From NCBI GenBank assembly GCA_030432255.1, contig JAUIHS010000010.1, forward strand, positions 62,001 to 126,000: DNA of 64,000 nt, written 5' to 3'. Below the pieces are notes generated by a model. It was not told the origin of the DNA. It worked only from the letters and a program-made list of their open reading frames with translations, and did not search any database. The translations under genes and the position numbers were made by a program. Positions 27,042 through 35,867 of this stretch are shown one piece after another. This stretch comes from Phycisphaerae bacterium (GTDB taxonomy: Bacteria; Planctomycetota; Phycisphaerae; Phycisphaerales; UBA1924). The first letter of the stretch is position 1; every line of letters starts with the position of its first letter.

Positions 27042-27173
27042 AGGTGGAGGATTCCTGATCGAAAACAACGCACTGACTTGGGGGAGGACTCTTCTCCATC
27101 CCCACGACGCGGGACAACGACCACACCTTCCCGCCCGGCGTCCCACAGACCGGGCGAAGCGGAAGGGTGAACG
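27042..27173 (-). promoter_or_regulatory. Structured dcd-nrdJ intergenic leader, two hairpins
   Basis: A 132-base gap carrying a perfect 7-bp hairpin (CGCCCGG/CCGGGCG, 27132-27156) soon after the dcd stop and a second hairpin (27081-27103; 8 pairs with one bulge) about 40 bases before nrdJ. The first could attenuate read-through from dcd, the second could sit in an nrdJ leader. The layout does not fit the canonical cobalamin riboswitch core. Confidence 0.4.
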
Positions 27174-27746
27174 TCAGTCCACCATGGGCAACGTGAGCCC
27201 GACCTGGTCCTGGTACTTGCCCGCCTTGTCCGCATAGCTGACGGCGCAGACGCGGTCGGCCTTGAGGAAGATGAGCTGGGCGATGCCCTCGTTGGCGTAC
27301 ACCTTCGCCGGCAGGGGCGTGGTGTTGCTGATCTCGAGCGTCACCTTGCCACGCCATTCCGGCTCCAGCGGGGTGACATTCAGGATCAGGCCACAGCGGG
27401 CATACGTGGACTTGCCGACGCAGATGACGAGCACATCGCGCGGGATGCTGAACGTCTCCACCGTCTCACACAGCGCGAAGGAGTTCGGCGGGATGACGAC
27501 GTGGTCACGACCGAATTCCGAGGCATCCACCTCGACCATCAGGTCGTCGGTGAAGTTCTTGGGGTCGACGATGGTCACCTCGCCGGTTCGCGGCGTGGGC
27601 GTGAAGATCTTGAACCGGCTGCCGACGCGGACATCGTAGCCGTAGGACGAGACACCGTAGCTGACCTTGCCATCACGCTTCTGCGCGTCGGCGAAGGGCT
27701 CGATGCCGATGACTTCACGAATCTGGGTATCACACAGGACGGCCAC
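27174..27746 (-). CDS. dcd: dCTP deaminase
   Basis: Deaminates dCTP to dUTP (or, in some members, on to dUMP), supplying the thymidylate pathway. The 190-residue length is usual. Active-site segments are present: [11 protein letters not shown] (Ser and Arg) and [26 protein letters not shown] (Glu on the EI strand), plus the trimer motif [16 protein letters not shown] six to seven bases before the GTG at 27746 decides the start. It heads the minus-strand pair dcd-nrdJ, which together set dNTP supply. Whether it is the bifunctional type is not clear. Confidence 0.94.
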   Translation of the reverse strand: MAVLCDTQIREVIGIEPFADAQKRDGKVSYGVSSYGYDVRVGSRFKIFTPTPRTGEVTIVDPKNFTDDLMVEVDASEFGRDHVVIPPNSFALCETVETFSIPRDVLVICVGKSTYARCGLILNVTPLEPEWRGKVTLEISNTTPLPAKVYANEGIAQLIFLKADRVCAVSYADKAGKYQDQVGLTLPMVD

Positions 27747-28304
27747 GGACGGACCTCCTCTCGCTTGTCGAACCAGTCGTCGGCGGGCCCCTCTATCGAC
27801 CGAACAAGGGTGCCGGAACGGGCCTGTGACGGATGGACGCAACGATCGCGCAGACCGAGTGTCCCGGCCCTTCCACATGCCACGACTGAGTACCTGAATT
27901 GGGAATCACCGCAGAAGTTGATCGCCGGTCCGTCGGCGTCCTGAGATGGCGAAGAAGGCGTAGGTATCGGGACTTTCCGAAGCATCCTGCCTCGGCCCAC
28001 CTCCCGATCGGTGAGTAGAGCCGATCAAGATCTTACAACTACATGTCGTGTACTCAACACCCCGGAGTGCAAAATGCTGGGGCTTTGTGTCATGAAACAC
28101 CAAAAACACCGTTGGTGAATCGTGAGAGGCCATTGTGACAGGAAATATCTGCGCTGAAAACCACCAGCAGTTGTGGTGGATAACCTGTTTCCTACCTGCC
28201 GTTGCGCAATATCTGGGGGGTTTACCCCAGATGAAACGCCATATGCACGTCACTTCAGACCCCGCCCCCTCGCCACGCCCCACTCAAAACTCTACACTCG
28301 ATTC
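27747..28304. promoter_or_regulatory. 558-base divergent region, dcd / pcrA, with three hairpins
   Basis: No supported gene. The half next to pcrA (about 28020-28240) is AT-richer than anything around it and holds three inverted repeats in 135 bases: CACCAA/TTGGTG (28098-28117), CCACCA/TGGTGG (28161-28179) and the perfect 8-bp ATCTGGGG/CCCCAGAT (28211-28232). The segment GGTGGATAA (28175-28183) differs by one base from a DnaA box. It could be a leader of pcrA, a small RNA or an operator cluster. Confidence 0.45.
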
Positions 28305-30728
28305 ATGGATGCTCAGGAACGTCAGGATGACGCCATACTCCAGGGCCTGACCGACCCCCAGAGGCAGGCTGTCGAGACCACCGAGGGGCCCCTCCTCGTC
28401 CTCGCCGCCGCCGGTTCGGGCAAGACCCGGGTCATCACCCGACGCATCGCCTGGCTCATCTCACTCGGCGTCCCCGCCTGGCAGATCCTCGCCCTCACCT
28501 TCACCAACAAGGCCGCCGGCGAGATGCGTGAACGTGTCTCCACGCTCCTGGAAGATGCCCCGGAGGGGCCGCGGATGCTCCGGGGCCTGACCATCTCCAC
28601 GTTCCACGCCCTCTGCGCCCGCCTCCTCCGGCGCTACCTCCCCCTGGTCGAGAATCTCCCCGGGTGGGACCTCAAGGCGGACTTCTCCATCTACGACTCC
28701 AACGACCAGATGTCGCTCATCAAGCGCGTCCTCGAAGCCATGAACCTCGGCACATCACACTGGCCGCCGCGCTCCGTCCTCTCCGCCATCAGTGACGCCA
28801 AGAACCGACTCGAAGACCCCGCCTCCTATGCGTCCAATGCCTCCACGTTCCAGGAGCGCACCTGGGCCGCCATCTATCCCGAATACGACAAGGCGCTCCG
28901 GCGCGCCAACGCCGTGGACTTCGATGACCTCCTCGTCCTCACCGTCCGCCTGCTCCGCACCTGCGACGAAGCGCGCGATGAAGTGCAGCAACGCTGGCGC
29001 TATCTCATGATCGACGAGTACCAGGACACCAACCACGTCCAGTTCGTCCTGTCAACGCTTCTCTGTGGGCGCGACGAGGATCGCCCGGCCAACGTCTGCG
29101 TCGTCGGCGATCCTGATCAGTCCATCTACGGATGGCGCGGCGCCGACATCGCCAACATCCTCGAATTCGAAGAGTACTACCCGGAAGCACAGGTCATTGC
29201 GCTCGGTGAGAATTTCCGCTCCACCTCGCCCATTCTCAGCGCCGCTGACGCACTGATCCGCAACAACAAGCTTCGCAAGCACAAGGATCTCTTCACGCGT
29301 CGCGACGGTGGCGCCCTCCCACAGGTCATCATGTGCCGCGATGAGAGGCACGAAGCGGCACTCATCTCCGACTGGTTCAAACGCCTTCACGAAACCGGCG
29401 ACGTCGATCAGGAAATCAACGAACCGCTGGCGTGGAAGGACATGGCGGTCTTCTATCGCAACAATGCGCTCAGCCGTGTCATGGAAGACGCACTCCGCCG
29501 CGCCAACGTGCCGTACATCATCGCTCGCGGCACCGCCTTCTACGAACGCGAAGAAGTCCGCGATGCGCTCGCGTACCTGCGCCTCGCCGCGAATCTCGCA
29601 GACGACGTCTCACTTCAGCGCATCGTGAACAAACCCGCCCGCAAGATCGGAAAGACAACGCTCACGAAGATCGATGCCTTCGCCAAGGGTCGCGGCGTGC
29701 CGATCTTCAACGCCATGGCTTCCGGCGAGGTGGGCGGACTCGGACCTGCCGCTGTCAAAGCCACCCGTGCCTTCGTCGGCATGGTGGAGAACTGGACCGG
29801 GCACGGCACATTCATGGGGCAGAAGATCAGCGGGACGCTCAGCGAGTTCGTCGAGCGCGTGGTCAAGGAGAGTGGCCTCGAGAAGTACTACGTGGGTGTT
29901 GAAGGCGGTGACGAACGCGTCGCCAACCTCTCCGAACTGGTGTCGGCCGCCAGCGAGTTCGAACAGCGCTACGCGCTCGACCTCGACGTCGCACACGCAC
30001 CGAAGCCCGAGGAGTTCAAGGAGTCGATGAGTGGCGAGTCCCCCCTCGATACGACACTCCCCCCACTGCTCGCGATGCTTCGCGGCTTCCTCGAAAGCGT
30101 GGCACTGGTCGCCGATGCCGATCGCGTCGATCCCGCCAACGGTGCCGTGACCCTGATGACGCTTCACGCCGCGAAGGGCCTTGAGTTCCCCGCGGTTGCG
30201 ATCATCGGGATGGAAGAGGGTCTGCTCCCCGGCATGCGAGCGATGGAGTCGGACAAGGAGATGGAGGAGGAACGGCGCCTGTGCTTTGTCGGTATCACTC
30301 GATCGATGCGTACGCTGATGATGTCGTGCGCCCAGTACCGCATGCAGCGAGGCCAGACACTTGCCACGCAGCCGAGTCGCTTCCTCAACGAACTGCCCGC
30401 GGATGGCGTCCAGGTTTCAGACCAGTCGGATGCGTACTACCAGGGGGCCGATGAGTTCGATCAGCGCCCGGCATGGGAACGTCGCGGCAATCGCGACTCC
30501 CCAGCGCCCACCGGTCGCAGAAGGGCCCGCAGCGGCGGTGGCATCTACGACTGGATCGTTGCCGGTGCGGGTGTTCGCCACCCGCAATTCGGCGCGGGGC
30601 GCGTCCTGTCCGTGACTCCCGGAGGCGCCGATGCGCGGGCGCGCATCGTCTTCCAGGACTGCGGCACGAAGACGCTCGTACTCAAATACGCGCGGCTTGA
30701 ACCCTTCGACCTCTCAATCTTCACCTGA
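28305..30728 (+). CDS. UvrD/PcrA-type superfamily I DNA helicase
   Basis: ATP-driven 3'-5' DNA helicase of repair and replication, 807 residues. Motifs in order: Q-motif LTDPQRQAV, Walker A AAAGSGKTR (about 34-42), TFTNKAAGEMRERV, DEYQDTN (Walker B), GDPDQSIYGWRGADI, LGENFRS, TLHAAKGLEFPAV, and EERRLCFVGITRS. The C-terminal end (VRHPQFGAGRVLSV...) is the Tudor-like domain of PcrA/UvrD that contacts RNA polymerase. The ATG at 28305 was chosen since the conserved protein begins there and the upstream frame is the hairpin-rich non-coding region. It is convergent with the esterase gene; the two stop regions overlap by 15 bases. Confidence 0.94.
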   Translation: MDAQERQDDAILQGLTDPQRQAVETTEGPLLVLAAAGSGKTRVITRRIAWLISLGVPAWQILALTFTNKAAGEMRERVSTLLEDAPEGPRMLRGLTISTFHALCARLLRRYLPLVENLPGWDLKADFSIYDSNDQMSLIKRVLEAMNLGTSHWPPRSVLSAISDAKNRLEDPASYASNASTFQERTWAAIYPEYDKALRRANAVDFDDLLVLTVRLLRTCDEARDEVQQRWRYLMIDEYQDTNHVQFVLSTLLCGRDEDRPANVCVVGDPDQSIYGWRGADIANILEFEEYYPEAQVIALGENFRSTSPILSAADALIRNNKLRKHKDLFTRRDGGALPQVIMCRDERHEAALISDWFKRLHETGDVDQEINEPLAWKDMAVFYRNNALSRVMEDALRRANVPYIIARGTAFYEREEVRDALAYLRLAANLADDVSLQRIVNKPARKIGKTTLTKIDAFAKGRGVPIFNAMASGEVGGLGPAAVKATRAFVGMVENWTGHGTFMGQKISGTLSEFVERVVKESGLEKYYVGVEGGDERVANLSELVSAASEFEQRYALDLDVAHAPKPEEFKESMSGESPLDTTLPPLLAMLRGFLESVALVADADRVDPANGAVTLMTLHAAKGLEFPAVAIIGMEEGLLPGMRAMESDKEMEEERRLCFVGITRSMRTLMMSCAQYRMQRGQTLATQPSRFLNELPADGVQVSDQSDAYYQGADEFDQRPAWERRGNRDSPAPTGRRRARSGGGIYDWIVAGAGVRHPQFGAGRVLSVTPGGADARARIVFQDCGTKTLVLKYARLEPFDLSIFT

Positions 30729-31967
30729 GCGGCGAGCGCTACCCTCGCCGAAGAGGAAACGCATCGCGGCAGGCAACCGCTCCGCCCACGCCGCCTCGTT
30801 GTGCTTGGCGCCCTTGACGACCATGGTCAGGAGACGGTCCTCGTCGAGACCTTTCCCCTGAAGCAGTTTCTCAAGTCGTCGCATTTCCCTGACCCAGACC
30901 TCCGGCGGGGTCCCCCCACCCGCGATCTCATCGTCGCCGACGGCGAGGAAGATGCGCTCCGGCCAGTCGTCGTGCGCTTCAGCGATCTTGAAGAGCGCCT
31001 CATCGGCAACCCATGGTGCGGGAGACTCGATGATCGCACGGCCGAAGGTGTTGGGCCTGGTCATGATGGCGAGGAGGGTGATGTTGCCTCCGTACGAGGA
31101 CCCACCGATCCCCGTGTGCTCCGGCCCGCTCTTCGTGCGATACAGCGCATCGATGAAGGGCATGAGTTCAGCCGTCAGCATCCTGATGTACTTGTCGCCA
31201 TAGGCGGCGCGCCCCTGAGATTCGAGGGCAGACGGGTTGTACTCCAGGGTTCTCTCACCGCCGGCATTGTCGATGCCGACAATGATCAGCGGTTCGATCA
31301 CACCTTCCTTGATGAGCGACATCGCCGTCTCATCCGCGCCCCACTCCACACCGAAGCTTGCAGTCGCCTGATCGAAGACGTTCTGACCGTCATGCATGTA
31401 CAGCACGGAATAGCGTTGCAACTTCTTCGTCTTGTCGAAGTAGCCGGGTGGAAGCCAGACACGAACCGTGCGCTGGTTCCCGAGCGTCGCGCTGTGGAAG
31501 GCATGCAGTTGCAACTGCCCCGTCACTGAAGGCGGCGGCGCTTCGACCTGTCCGGCCCGGAAGCCGAGCACATCAGCGGTGACAAGGATCTCCGGTGATG
31601 ACCAATTCACCGCCCCGATGCGCCGGTTGGCAACGTCACCTCCCTCCGCCGTCACCTCGACCCGTTCCCAGCCACCCATCGTGATCTTGTACTCGATGGA
31701 GTCCCCGAAACGCTCGGCATCCGTACGCGAGAGCTCAAGCCGCCACAGCGTGTGCGACTTGTCACCCGAGACAAACTTGAACTGGTGAGCGGGATACCCC
31801 GGGTTCCACGCATTCACATTCGATGCGAAGTACAACGTCGCATCCGAAGGGATCTCCGGACTGGCGCGCACCTCCAGCGTGATATGCTCCGCTCCGGAAG
31901 CAAACGTCGGCAGCCACAGCATCGCCGACAGAATGGCAAGCAGTCGACGGGGAAGTCCGTGTCGCAT
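30714..31967 (-). CDS. Secreted esterase (Fes/putative esterase family) with N-terminal carbohydrate-binding-like domain
   Basis: Secreted alpha/beta hydrolase of 417 residues. A signal peptide ends near residue 25 (FASGAE). Residues about 28-130 look like a starch-binding (CBM20-like) beta domain (LYFASNVNAWNPG, YKITMGGWERVEV). The hydrolase domain is of the enterochelin-esterase/esterase D type: VRVWLPPGYF, VLYMHDGQNVFD, the nucleophile elbow GGSSYGG with Ser291, and a late His in KGAKHNEAAW. Such enzymes cleave esters of sugars, feruloyl groups or siderophores; the substrate is unknown. Its 3' end overlaps pcrA by 15 bases, and sodB is 12 bases upstream, so it could be co-transcribed after sodB. 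Confidence 0.82.
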   Translation of the reverse strand: MRHGLPRRLLAILSAMLWLPTFASGAEHITLEVRASPEIPSDATLYFASNVNAWNPGYPAHQFKFVSGDKSHTLWRLELSRTDAERFGDSIEYKITMGGWERVEVTAEGGDVANRRIGAVNWSSPEILVTADVLGFRAGQVEAPPPSVTGQLQLHAFHSATLGNQRTVRVWLPPGYFDKTKKLQRYSVLYMHDGQNVFDQATASFGVEWGADETAMSLIKEGVIEPLIIVGIDNAGGERTLEYNPSALESQGRAAYGDKYIRMLTAELMPFIDALYRTKSGPEHTGIGGSSYGGNITLLAIMTRPNTFGRAIIESPAPWVADEALFKIAEAHDDWPERIFLAVGDDEIAGGGTPPEVWVREMRRLEKLLQGKGLDEDRLLTMVVKGAKHNEAAWAERLPAAMRFLFGEGSARRSGED

Positions 31968-31979
31968 CAGGGGCCTCGC

Positions 31980-32609
31980 TTACTTCGCCGCGGCGAACTT
32001 CTCGGCAACCTTTGCCCAGTTCACGACGTTGAAGAAGGCATTGATGTAGTCAGGGCGCTTGTTCTGATAGTTGAGGTAGTAGGCATGCTCCCAGACGTCG
32101 AGACCGAGGATCGGCGTGCCACCGCACCCCGCCGCGTCTCCGATCGCGCTCTTCATGAGCGGGTTGTCCTGGTTTGCCGTCGAGCACACTTCGAGCTTGC
32201 CGTTCTGTACACACAGCCATGCCCAGCCGGAGCCGAATCGTGTCGCGGCTGCATTCGAGAACGTCTCCTTGAACTTGTCGAATGTACCGAAGGCGCTGTT
32301 GATGGCATCAGCCAGGTCACCGGAGGGTGTGCCGCCGCCGGGACCAAGGATTTCCCAGAAGAGCGAATGGTTGAAGTGACCACCGGCATTGTTCCGGACG
32401 GCGGTGCGCTTGGCGTCCGCGACGTCGCCGAGATTTCGGCAGACATCCGCGACATCGGCGCTGGCCAGCGATGAACCTTCCAGGGCGGCGTTGGCCTTGG
32501 CGACGTAACCGGCGTGGTGCTTGTCGTGGTGAATCTCCATCGTCCGCGCATCGATGTGCGGCTCAAGGGCGTCGAATGCGTAGGGCAGGTCGGGAAGTGT
32601 GAAGGCCAC
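31980..32609 (-). CDS. Superoxide dismutase (Fe/Mn family)
   Basis: Converts superoxide to oxygen and hydrogen peroxide. The 209-residue protein has all four metal ligands of the family: His27 (MEIHHDKHH), His81 (HFNHSLFW), Asp171 and His175 ([20 protein letters not shown]). AGGAG about seven bases before the GTG at 32609 decides the start. The choice between iron and manganese cannot be made by eye. Upstream lie several CTATCG repeats that may be regulatory. It is followed within 12 bases by the esterase gene. Confidence 0.94.
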   Translation of the reverse strand: MAFTLPDLPYAFDALEPHIDARTMEIHHDKHHAGYVAKANAALEGSSLASADVADVCRNLGDVADAKRTAVRNNAGGHFNHSLFWEILGPGGGTPSGDLADAINSAFGTFDKFKETFSNAAATRFGSGWAWLCVQNGKLEVCSTANQDNPLMKSAIGDAAGCGGTPILGLDVWEHAYYLNYQNKRPDYINAFFNVVNWAKVAEKFAAAK

Positions 32610-33153
32610 GGGGTGTCTCCTCAGTGGTTTGGATCGATAGGACCCTGATGTTTTCCGAATATGGTCTGTCCGATAGTCCTGAAACGATAGGAGGGGCATG
32701 GAACGGGAGCAAGCCGGCAGTTGCCGTTCAAAATGCAAACAAAATGACCGAATCTCGGGCCAGAAAGTTCGCTCGCCTCCGATAGTCACGCGAATAGAAC
32801 GTCCTTGCCGAGAGTTTTTTAGAACAGTTCCAAACTATGAGTCAACTTTGAGGCCCTCAACGCGTATGCAGTACATGGAACCACACTTCTCGGATGTCAG
32901 GAGAACCGACCGGCGAAAACGCGGGGCGGGAACTCGAAGAAGTGAGAAGTGACAGGGATCGACCGCTCGATTTTCGGCTCTTTGCGAAGATCGGGCACGA
33001 GTAAGGACTCCGGGTGAATCCGGTCAAGGGGTGACGGCGAAGTCGAATAGATGGATGAATCCGATCACGCTGGCCGGGGCGAACGCAAGACAGACAGGTA
33101 GACGGCTCCAATGGAATCCGATCCGGGATCCGCCGACCCTGAAACAAGGATTG
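32610..33153. promoter_or_regulatory. 544-base divergent region, sod / sigma factor, with CGATAG repeats
   Basis: No supported gene. CGATAG occurs four times on the plus strand within 150 bases of sod: CGATAGGA at 32635-32642 and 32685-32692, and the ten-base direct repeat TCCGATAGTC at 32669-32678 and 32778-32787. These may bind a regulator of sod. Further right is an AT-rich patch around GAGTTTTTTAGAAC. I could not assign promoter boxes with confidence. The reading frame of the sigma factor stays open up to 33031 but shows no conserved protein there. Confidence 0.45.
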
Positions 33154-34230
33154 ATGGCAATGCGAGGCAACAGGACGAATACGCCTTTGGAACGGATGCG
33201 CCGCCGAAATGGATTCGGCATTGCTTCCGAAACCTCCACGACCCGCGGGCTGAGCCGCGAGGACGAACGTCTTCTGCGCCAGATCATGGAGACCGACCAG
33301 GACTTCATCGATCACCCCGCCCTCCACGAGAAGAACGCCGAGCGCAAGATCTTCGATGATGCGCCCGATGTCAGGAAGCCTGATGCCTCCTGGTATCAGC
33401 CCGTCATGGACGATGTTGCCGGGTCGCGTTCCCGACTTCCCAAGGTCACCGACCAGGTCATCCTCACCGGTGCCGAGGAAGTCGTGCTCTTTCTCCAGTT
33501 CAACTACGCCCGCTTCCGGGTCGCTGAACTGCAGGAAGCCGTGCGCGAACGCCGTGATCAGAAGCCCACACTCACCCAGGCTCGCGAGATGCTTGCCTGG
33601 CGCCGTCGGGCGGAAGAACTGCGCGAGCAGATCGCCGAGACCAACCTCGCGCTGGTCCTCGCCATGGCCAAGCGGACGCGCATGAGCGAAGTGGACTTCG
33701 CCGATCTCGTCAGCGAAGGCAACATGGCACTGCTCCGCGCGATCGACAAGTTCGACTGCGGCCGCGGCTTCAAGTTCTCCACCTACGCCTGCCGTGCGAT
33801 CCTCAAGGCGTTCAGCCGCCATGGCATGAAGGTGAGCAAGTACAACCAGCGCTTCCCCACTGACTTCGACCCGGCCCTCGAGAAGTCGCGCTACGTCGAT
33901 GACAAGCGCATCGAGTATCAGCGCGACGCCGCCTCGGAGGTCCGCCGCATCGTCATGGAGAACCATGCCGATCTGAGTGACATCGAGCGGACGGTCATCG
34001 AACACCGCTTCCGCCTCCGCACGCCGGAGGACGAGAGCCGCCCGCTGACGCTCGAGCAGGTCGGCCAGATCATCGGTGTGACCAAGGAGCGCGTCCGCCA
34101 GATCCAGAACAAGGCGCTCGTGAAGATTCGCGAGGAACTCGAGGAAAACTTCCTCAACGGAAGCAGGCTCTCCGCCGCGGACGCTCGCCTCAACGGCGTC
34201 CATGAGGTCCTCGGCTTCTCGCTGAACTGA
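33154..34230 (+). CDS. RNA polymerase sigma factor, sigma-70 family
   Basis: Alternative sigma factor of 358 residues. An N-terminal extension of about 170 residues, including QFNYARFRVAELQEAV, precedes region 2: NLALVLAMAKR, DLVSEGNMALLRAIDKFDCGRGFKFSTYA (core binding and -10 melting). Region 4 has LSDIERTVIEHRF and the -35-reading helix-turn-helix TLEQVGQIIGVTKERVRQIQNKAL. Region 3 looks short. It is not the housekeeping RpoD. AAGGA lies just upstream; starts at 33154 and 33160 are both possible. A terminator follows. Which promoters it serves is unknown; the divergent sod may hint at a stress role but that is a guess. Confidence 0.88.
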   Translation: MAMRGNRTNTPLERMRRRNGFGIASETSTTRGLSREDERLLRQIMETDQDFIDHPALHEKNAERKIFDDAPDVRKPDASWYQPVMDDVAGSRSRLPKVTDQVILTGAEEVVLFLQFNYARFRVAELQEAVRERRDQKPTLTQAREMLAWRRRAEELREQIAETNLALVLAMAKRTRMSEVDFADLVSEGNMALLRAIDKFDCGRGFKFSTYACRAILKAFSRHGMKVSKYNQRFPTDFDPALEKSRYVDDKRIEYQRDAASEVRRIVMENHADLSDIERTVIEHRFRLRTPEDESRPLTLEQVGQIIGVTKERVRQIQNKALVKIREELEENFLNGSRLSAADARLNGVHEVLGFSLN

Positions 34231-34254
34231 GCATCCTGAATTCACAACGACTCC

Positions 34255-34286
34255 GCGGGATCGGCCACCAGCCGGTCCCGCTTTTC
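34255..34286 (+). terminator. Intrinsic terminator of the sigma factor gene
   Basis: GCGGGATCGGC pairs with GCCGGTCCCGC (11 pairs, one G-T wobble) around CACCA, followed by TTTTC. It lies 25 bases after the sigma gene and separates it from fumC. Confidence 0.85.
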
Positions 34287-34351
34287 TCTGCGCCCAACGG
34301 GTATCATGCCTCTCCCAGGCAATCGCGAACCAACCACAGAGGAGAGTTCAC

Positions 34352-35797
34352 ATGGGCGCAGGCGCCACCCGCATCGAGAAGGACACCATGGGCGAGATGA
34401 CCGTGCCGGCGGATGCGCTGTACGGCGCCTCAACCCAGCGCGCCGTCGAGAACTTCCCCATCTCCGGTCGCCCGGTACCGGCGCCCGTGGTTCATGCCTA
34501 CGGACACCTCAAGGCCGCCTGCGCTTTTGTCAACCATGATCTCGGACGCCTCAATGACGCCCGCTTCAAGGCCATCACCAGCGCCGCCGGAGAGATCGCC
34601 GCAGGGAAGCACGACGCCCATTTTCCCGTCGATGTGTTCCAGACCGGCTCCGGAACGTCCACCAACATGAATGCCAACGAGGTCATCGCCAACCTCGTCT
34701 GTATCGCCAATGGACAGCCCATCGGCTCATCCAAGAACCCCGACTACATCAAACCCGATGATCCCGATTCCAGCGGTGTCCATCCCAACGACCACGTCAA
34801 CATGGGGCAGTCCTCCAACGATACCTTCCCCACCGCCATGCACATCGCCGCGGCTCTCCAGATCCGTGACCTGCTGCTGCCCGCCCTCGGTCACATGGCA
34901 TCGCGACTGGAATCGCAGGCGAAGGCCTGGAATGACGTCATCAAGATCGGGCGCACACATGTACAGGACGCCACGCCCATTCGGCTCGGCCAGGAGTTCT
35001 CCGGCTTTGCAGCCCAGATGCGCAAGGCCGAAGAGCGTGCGCACCGCGCGCTGGACCTGCTTGCGGAACTCGCCATCGGCGGCACCGCCGTCGGTACCGG
35101 CATCAACACGCACCCTGAGTTCGGCAAGCGCGTCTGCGCCCGGCTCGCGGATCAGCTCGATCTCCCCTTCCGCGAAGCAGCGAACCACTTCGAAGCGCAG
35201 CATGCCAAGGACGCTTACGTTGCCGCCAGCGGCGAACTCAAGACGATTGCCACGTCCCTCTCCAAGATCGCCGGTGACATCCGGCTGATGGGATGCGGGC
35301 CGCGCTGCGGTATCGGAGAACTGAAGCTCCCCGCGGTGCAGCCGGGTTCGTCCATCATGCCGGGCAAAGTCAATCCGGTGATCTGCGAGGCGGTCATCAT
35401 GATCGTCTGCCAGGTGATCGGCAACGATGCCGCGGTGACCGCGGGCAACCTCGGCGGCGTGGGTTCGATTCTCGACCTGAACGTGGCCATGCCCATGATG
35501 GCGGACAACCTGCTCTCGTCGATCAACCTGATCGCCCGCGGCTGCCAGGTATTCACCGACAGACTGCTCGCCGACCTTGAACCGGATACCGCGCGCTGCA
35601 ATGACCTCATCGAGGGTTCACTGGCAATGTGCACGTCACTGGTCCCCGCGATCGGGTACGACAAGTCCGCGGCCCTGGCGAAGCAGGCGTACGCCGAAGG
35701 CAAGACCGTTCGCCAGGTGGCGCTGGAGCAGAAGGTCCTGCCGGAAGATGAACTCAGTCGTCTGCTTGATCCGGCGAAGATGACCGAGGGGGACTGA
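34352..35797 (+). CDS. fumC: Fumarate hydratase class II
   Basis: Interconverts fumarate and malate in the citric acid cycle. The 481-residue protein has the family pattern EKDTMGEMTVPADALYGA at the start, QTGSGTSTNMNANEVIAN, VHPNDHVNMGQSSND, the catalytic GRTHVQDATPIRLGQEF, TAVGTGIN and the fumarase/aspartase signature GSSIMPGKVNP. Those distinguish it from aspartase and argininosuccinate lyase well, though not absolutely. CAGAGGAGAG before the ATG fixes the start. It is monocistronic, between a terminator on each side. Confidence 0.95.
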   Translation: MGAGATRIEKDTMGEMTVPADALYGASTQRAVENFPISGRPVPAPVVHAYGHLKAACAFVNHDLGRLNDARFKAITSAAGEIAAGKHDAHFPVDVFQTGSGTSTNMNANEVIANLVCIANGQPIGSSKNPDYIKPDDPDSSGVHPNDHVNMGQSSNDTFPTAMHIAAALQIRDLLLPALGHMASRLESQAKAWNDVIKIGRTHVQDATPIRLGQEFSGFAAQMRKAEERAHRALDLLAELAIGGTAVGTGINTHPEFGKRVCARLADQLDLPFREAANHFEAQHAKDAYVAASGELKTIATSLSKIAGDIRLMGCGPRCGIGELKLPAVQPGSSIMPGKVNPVICEAVIMIVCQVIGNDAAVTAGNLGGVGSILDLNVAMPMMADNLLSSINLIARGCQVFTDRLLADLEPDTARCNDLIEGSLAMCTSLVPAIGYDKSAALAKQAYAEGKTVRQVALEQKVLPEDELSRLLDPAKMTEGD

Positions 35798-35810
35798 GGC
35801 TTGCAAAAAG

Positions 35811-35845
35811 GCAGGAAGCCCCGCGATCCTGGCGAGGCTTCCTGC
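35811..35845 (-). terminator. Terminator between fumC and the dockerin-type gene
   Basis: A perfect 10-bp stem GCAGGAAGCC/GGCTTCCTGC around a 15-base loop. On the minus strand it is followed by CTTTTTGC, so it best terminates the frameshifted gene at 35868; it may also slow fumC read-through. Confidence 0.72.
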
Positions 35846-35867
35846 ATCGATTGATCAGTTCTTGCGG

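Noticed and set aside
24585..27170. Very long open frame (about 860 codons) opposite nrdJ on the plus strand
   Set aside because: It mirrors the codon periodicity of nrdJ in a high-GC genome; its product is His/Arg/Val-rich with no recognisable domain, while nrdJ has full catalytic motifs.
27042..27173. Canonical cobalamin riboswitch before nrdJ
   Set aside because: GGGAAGG and AAGTCAG occur but without the GGTG..CC stem, the B12 box or correct order; kept only as a structured leader.
32857..34245. Long minus-strand frame opposite the sigma factor
   Set aside because: Antisense shadow; the plus-strand protein has clear sigma regions 2 and 4.
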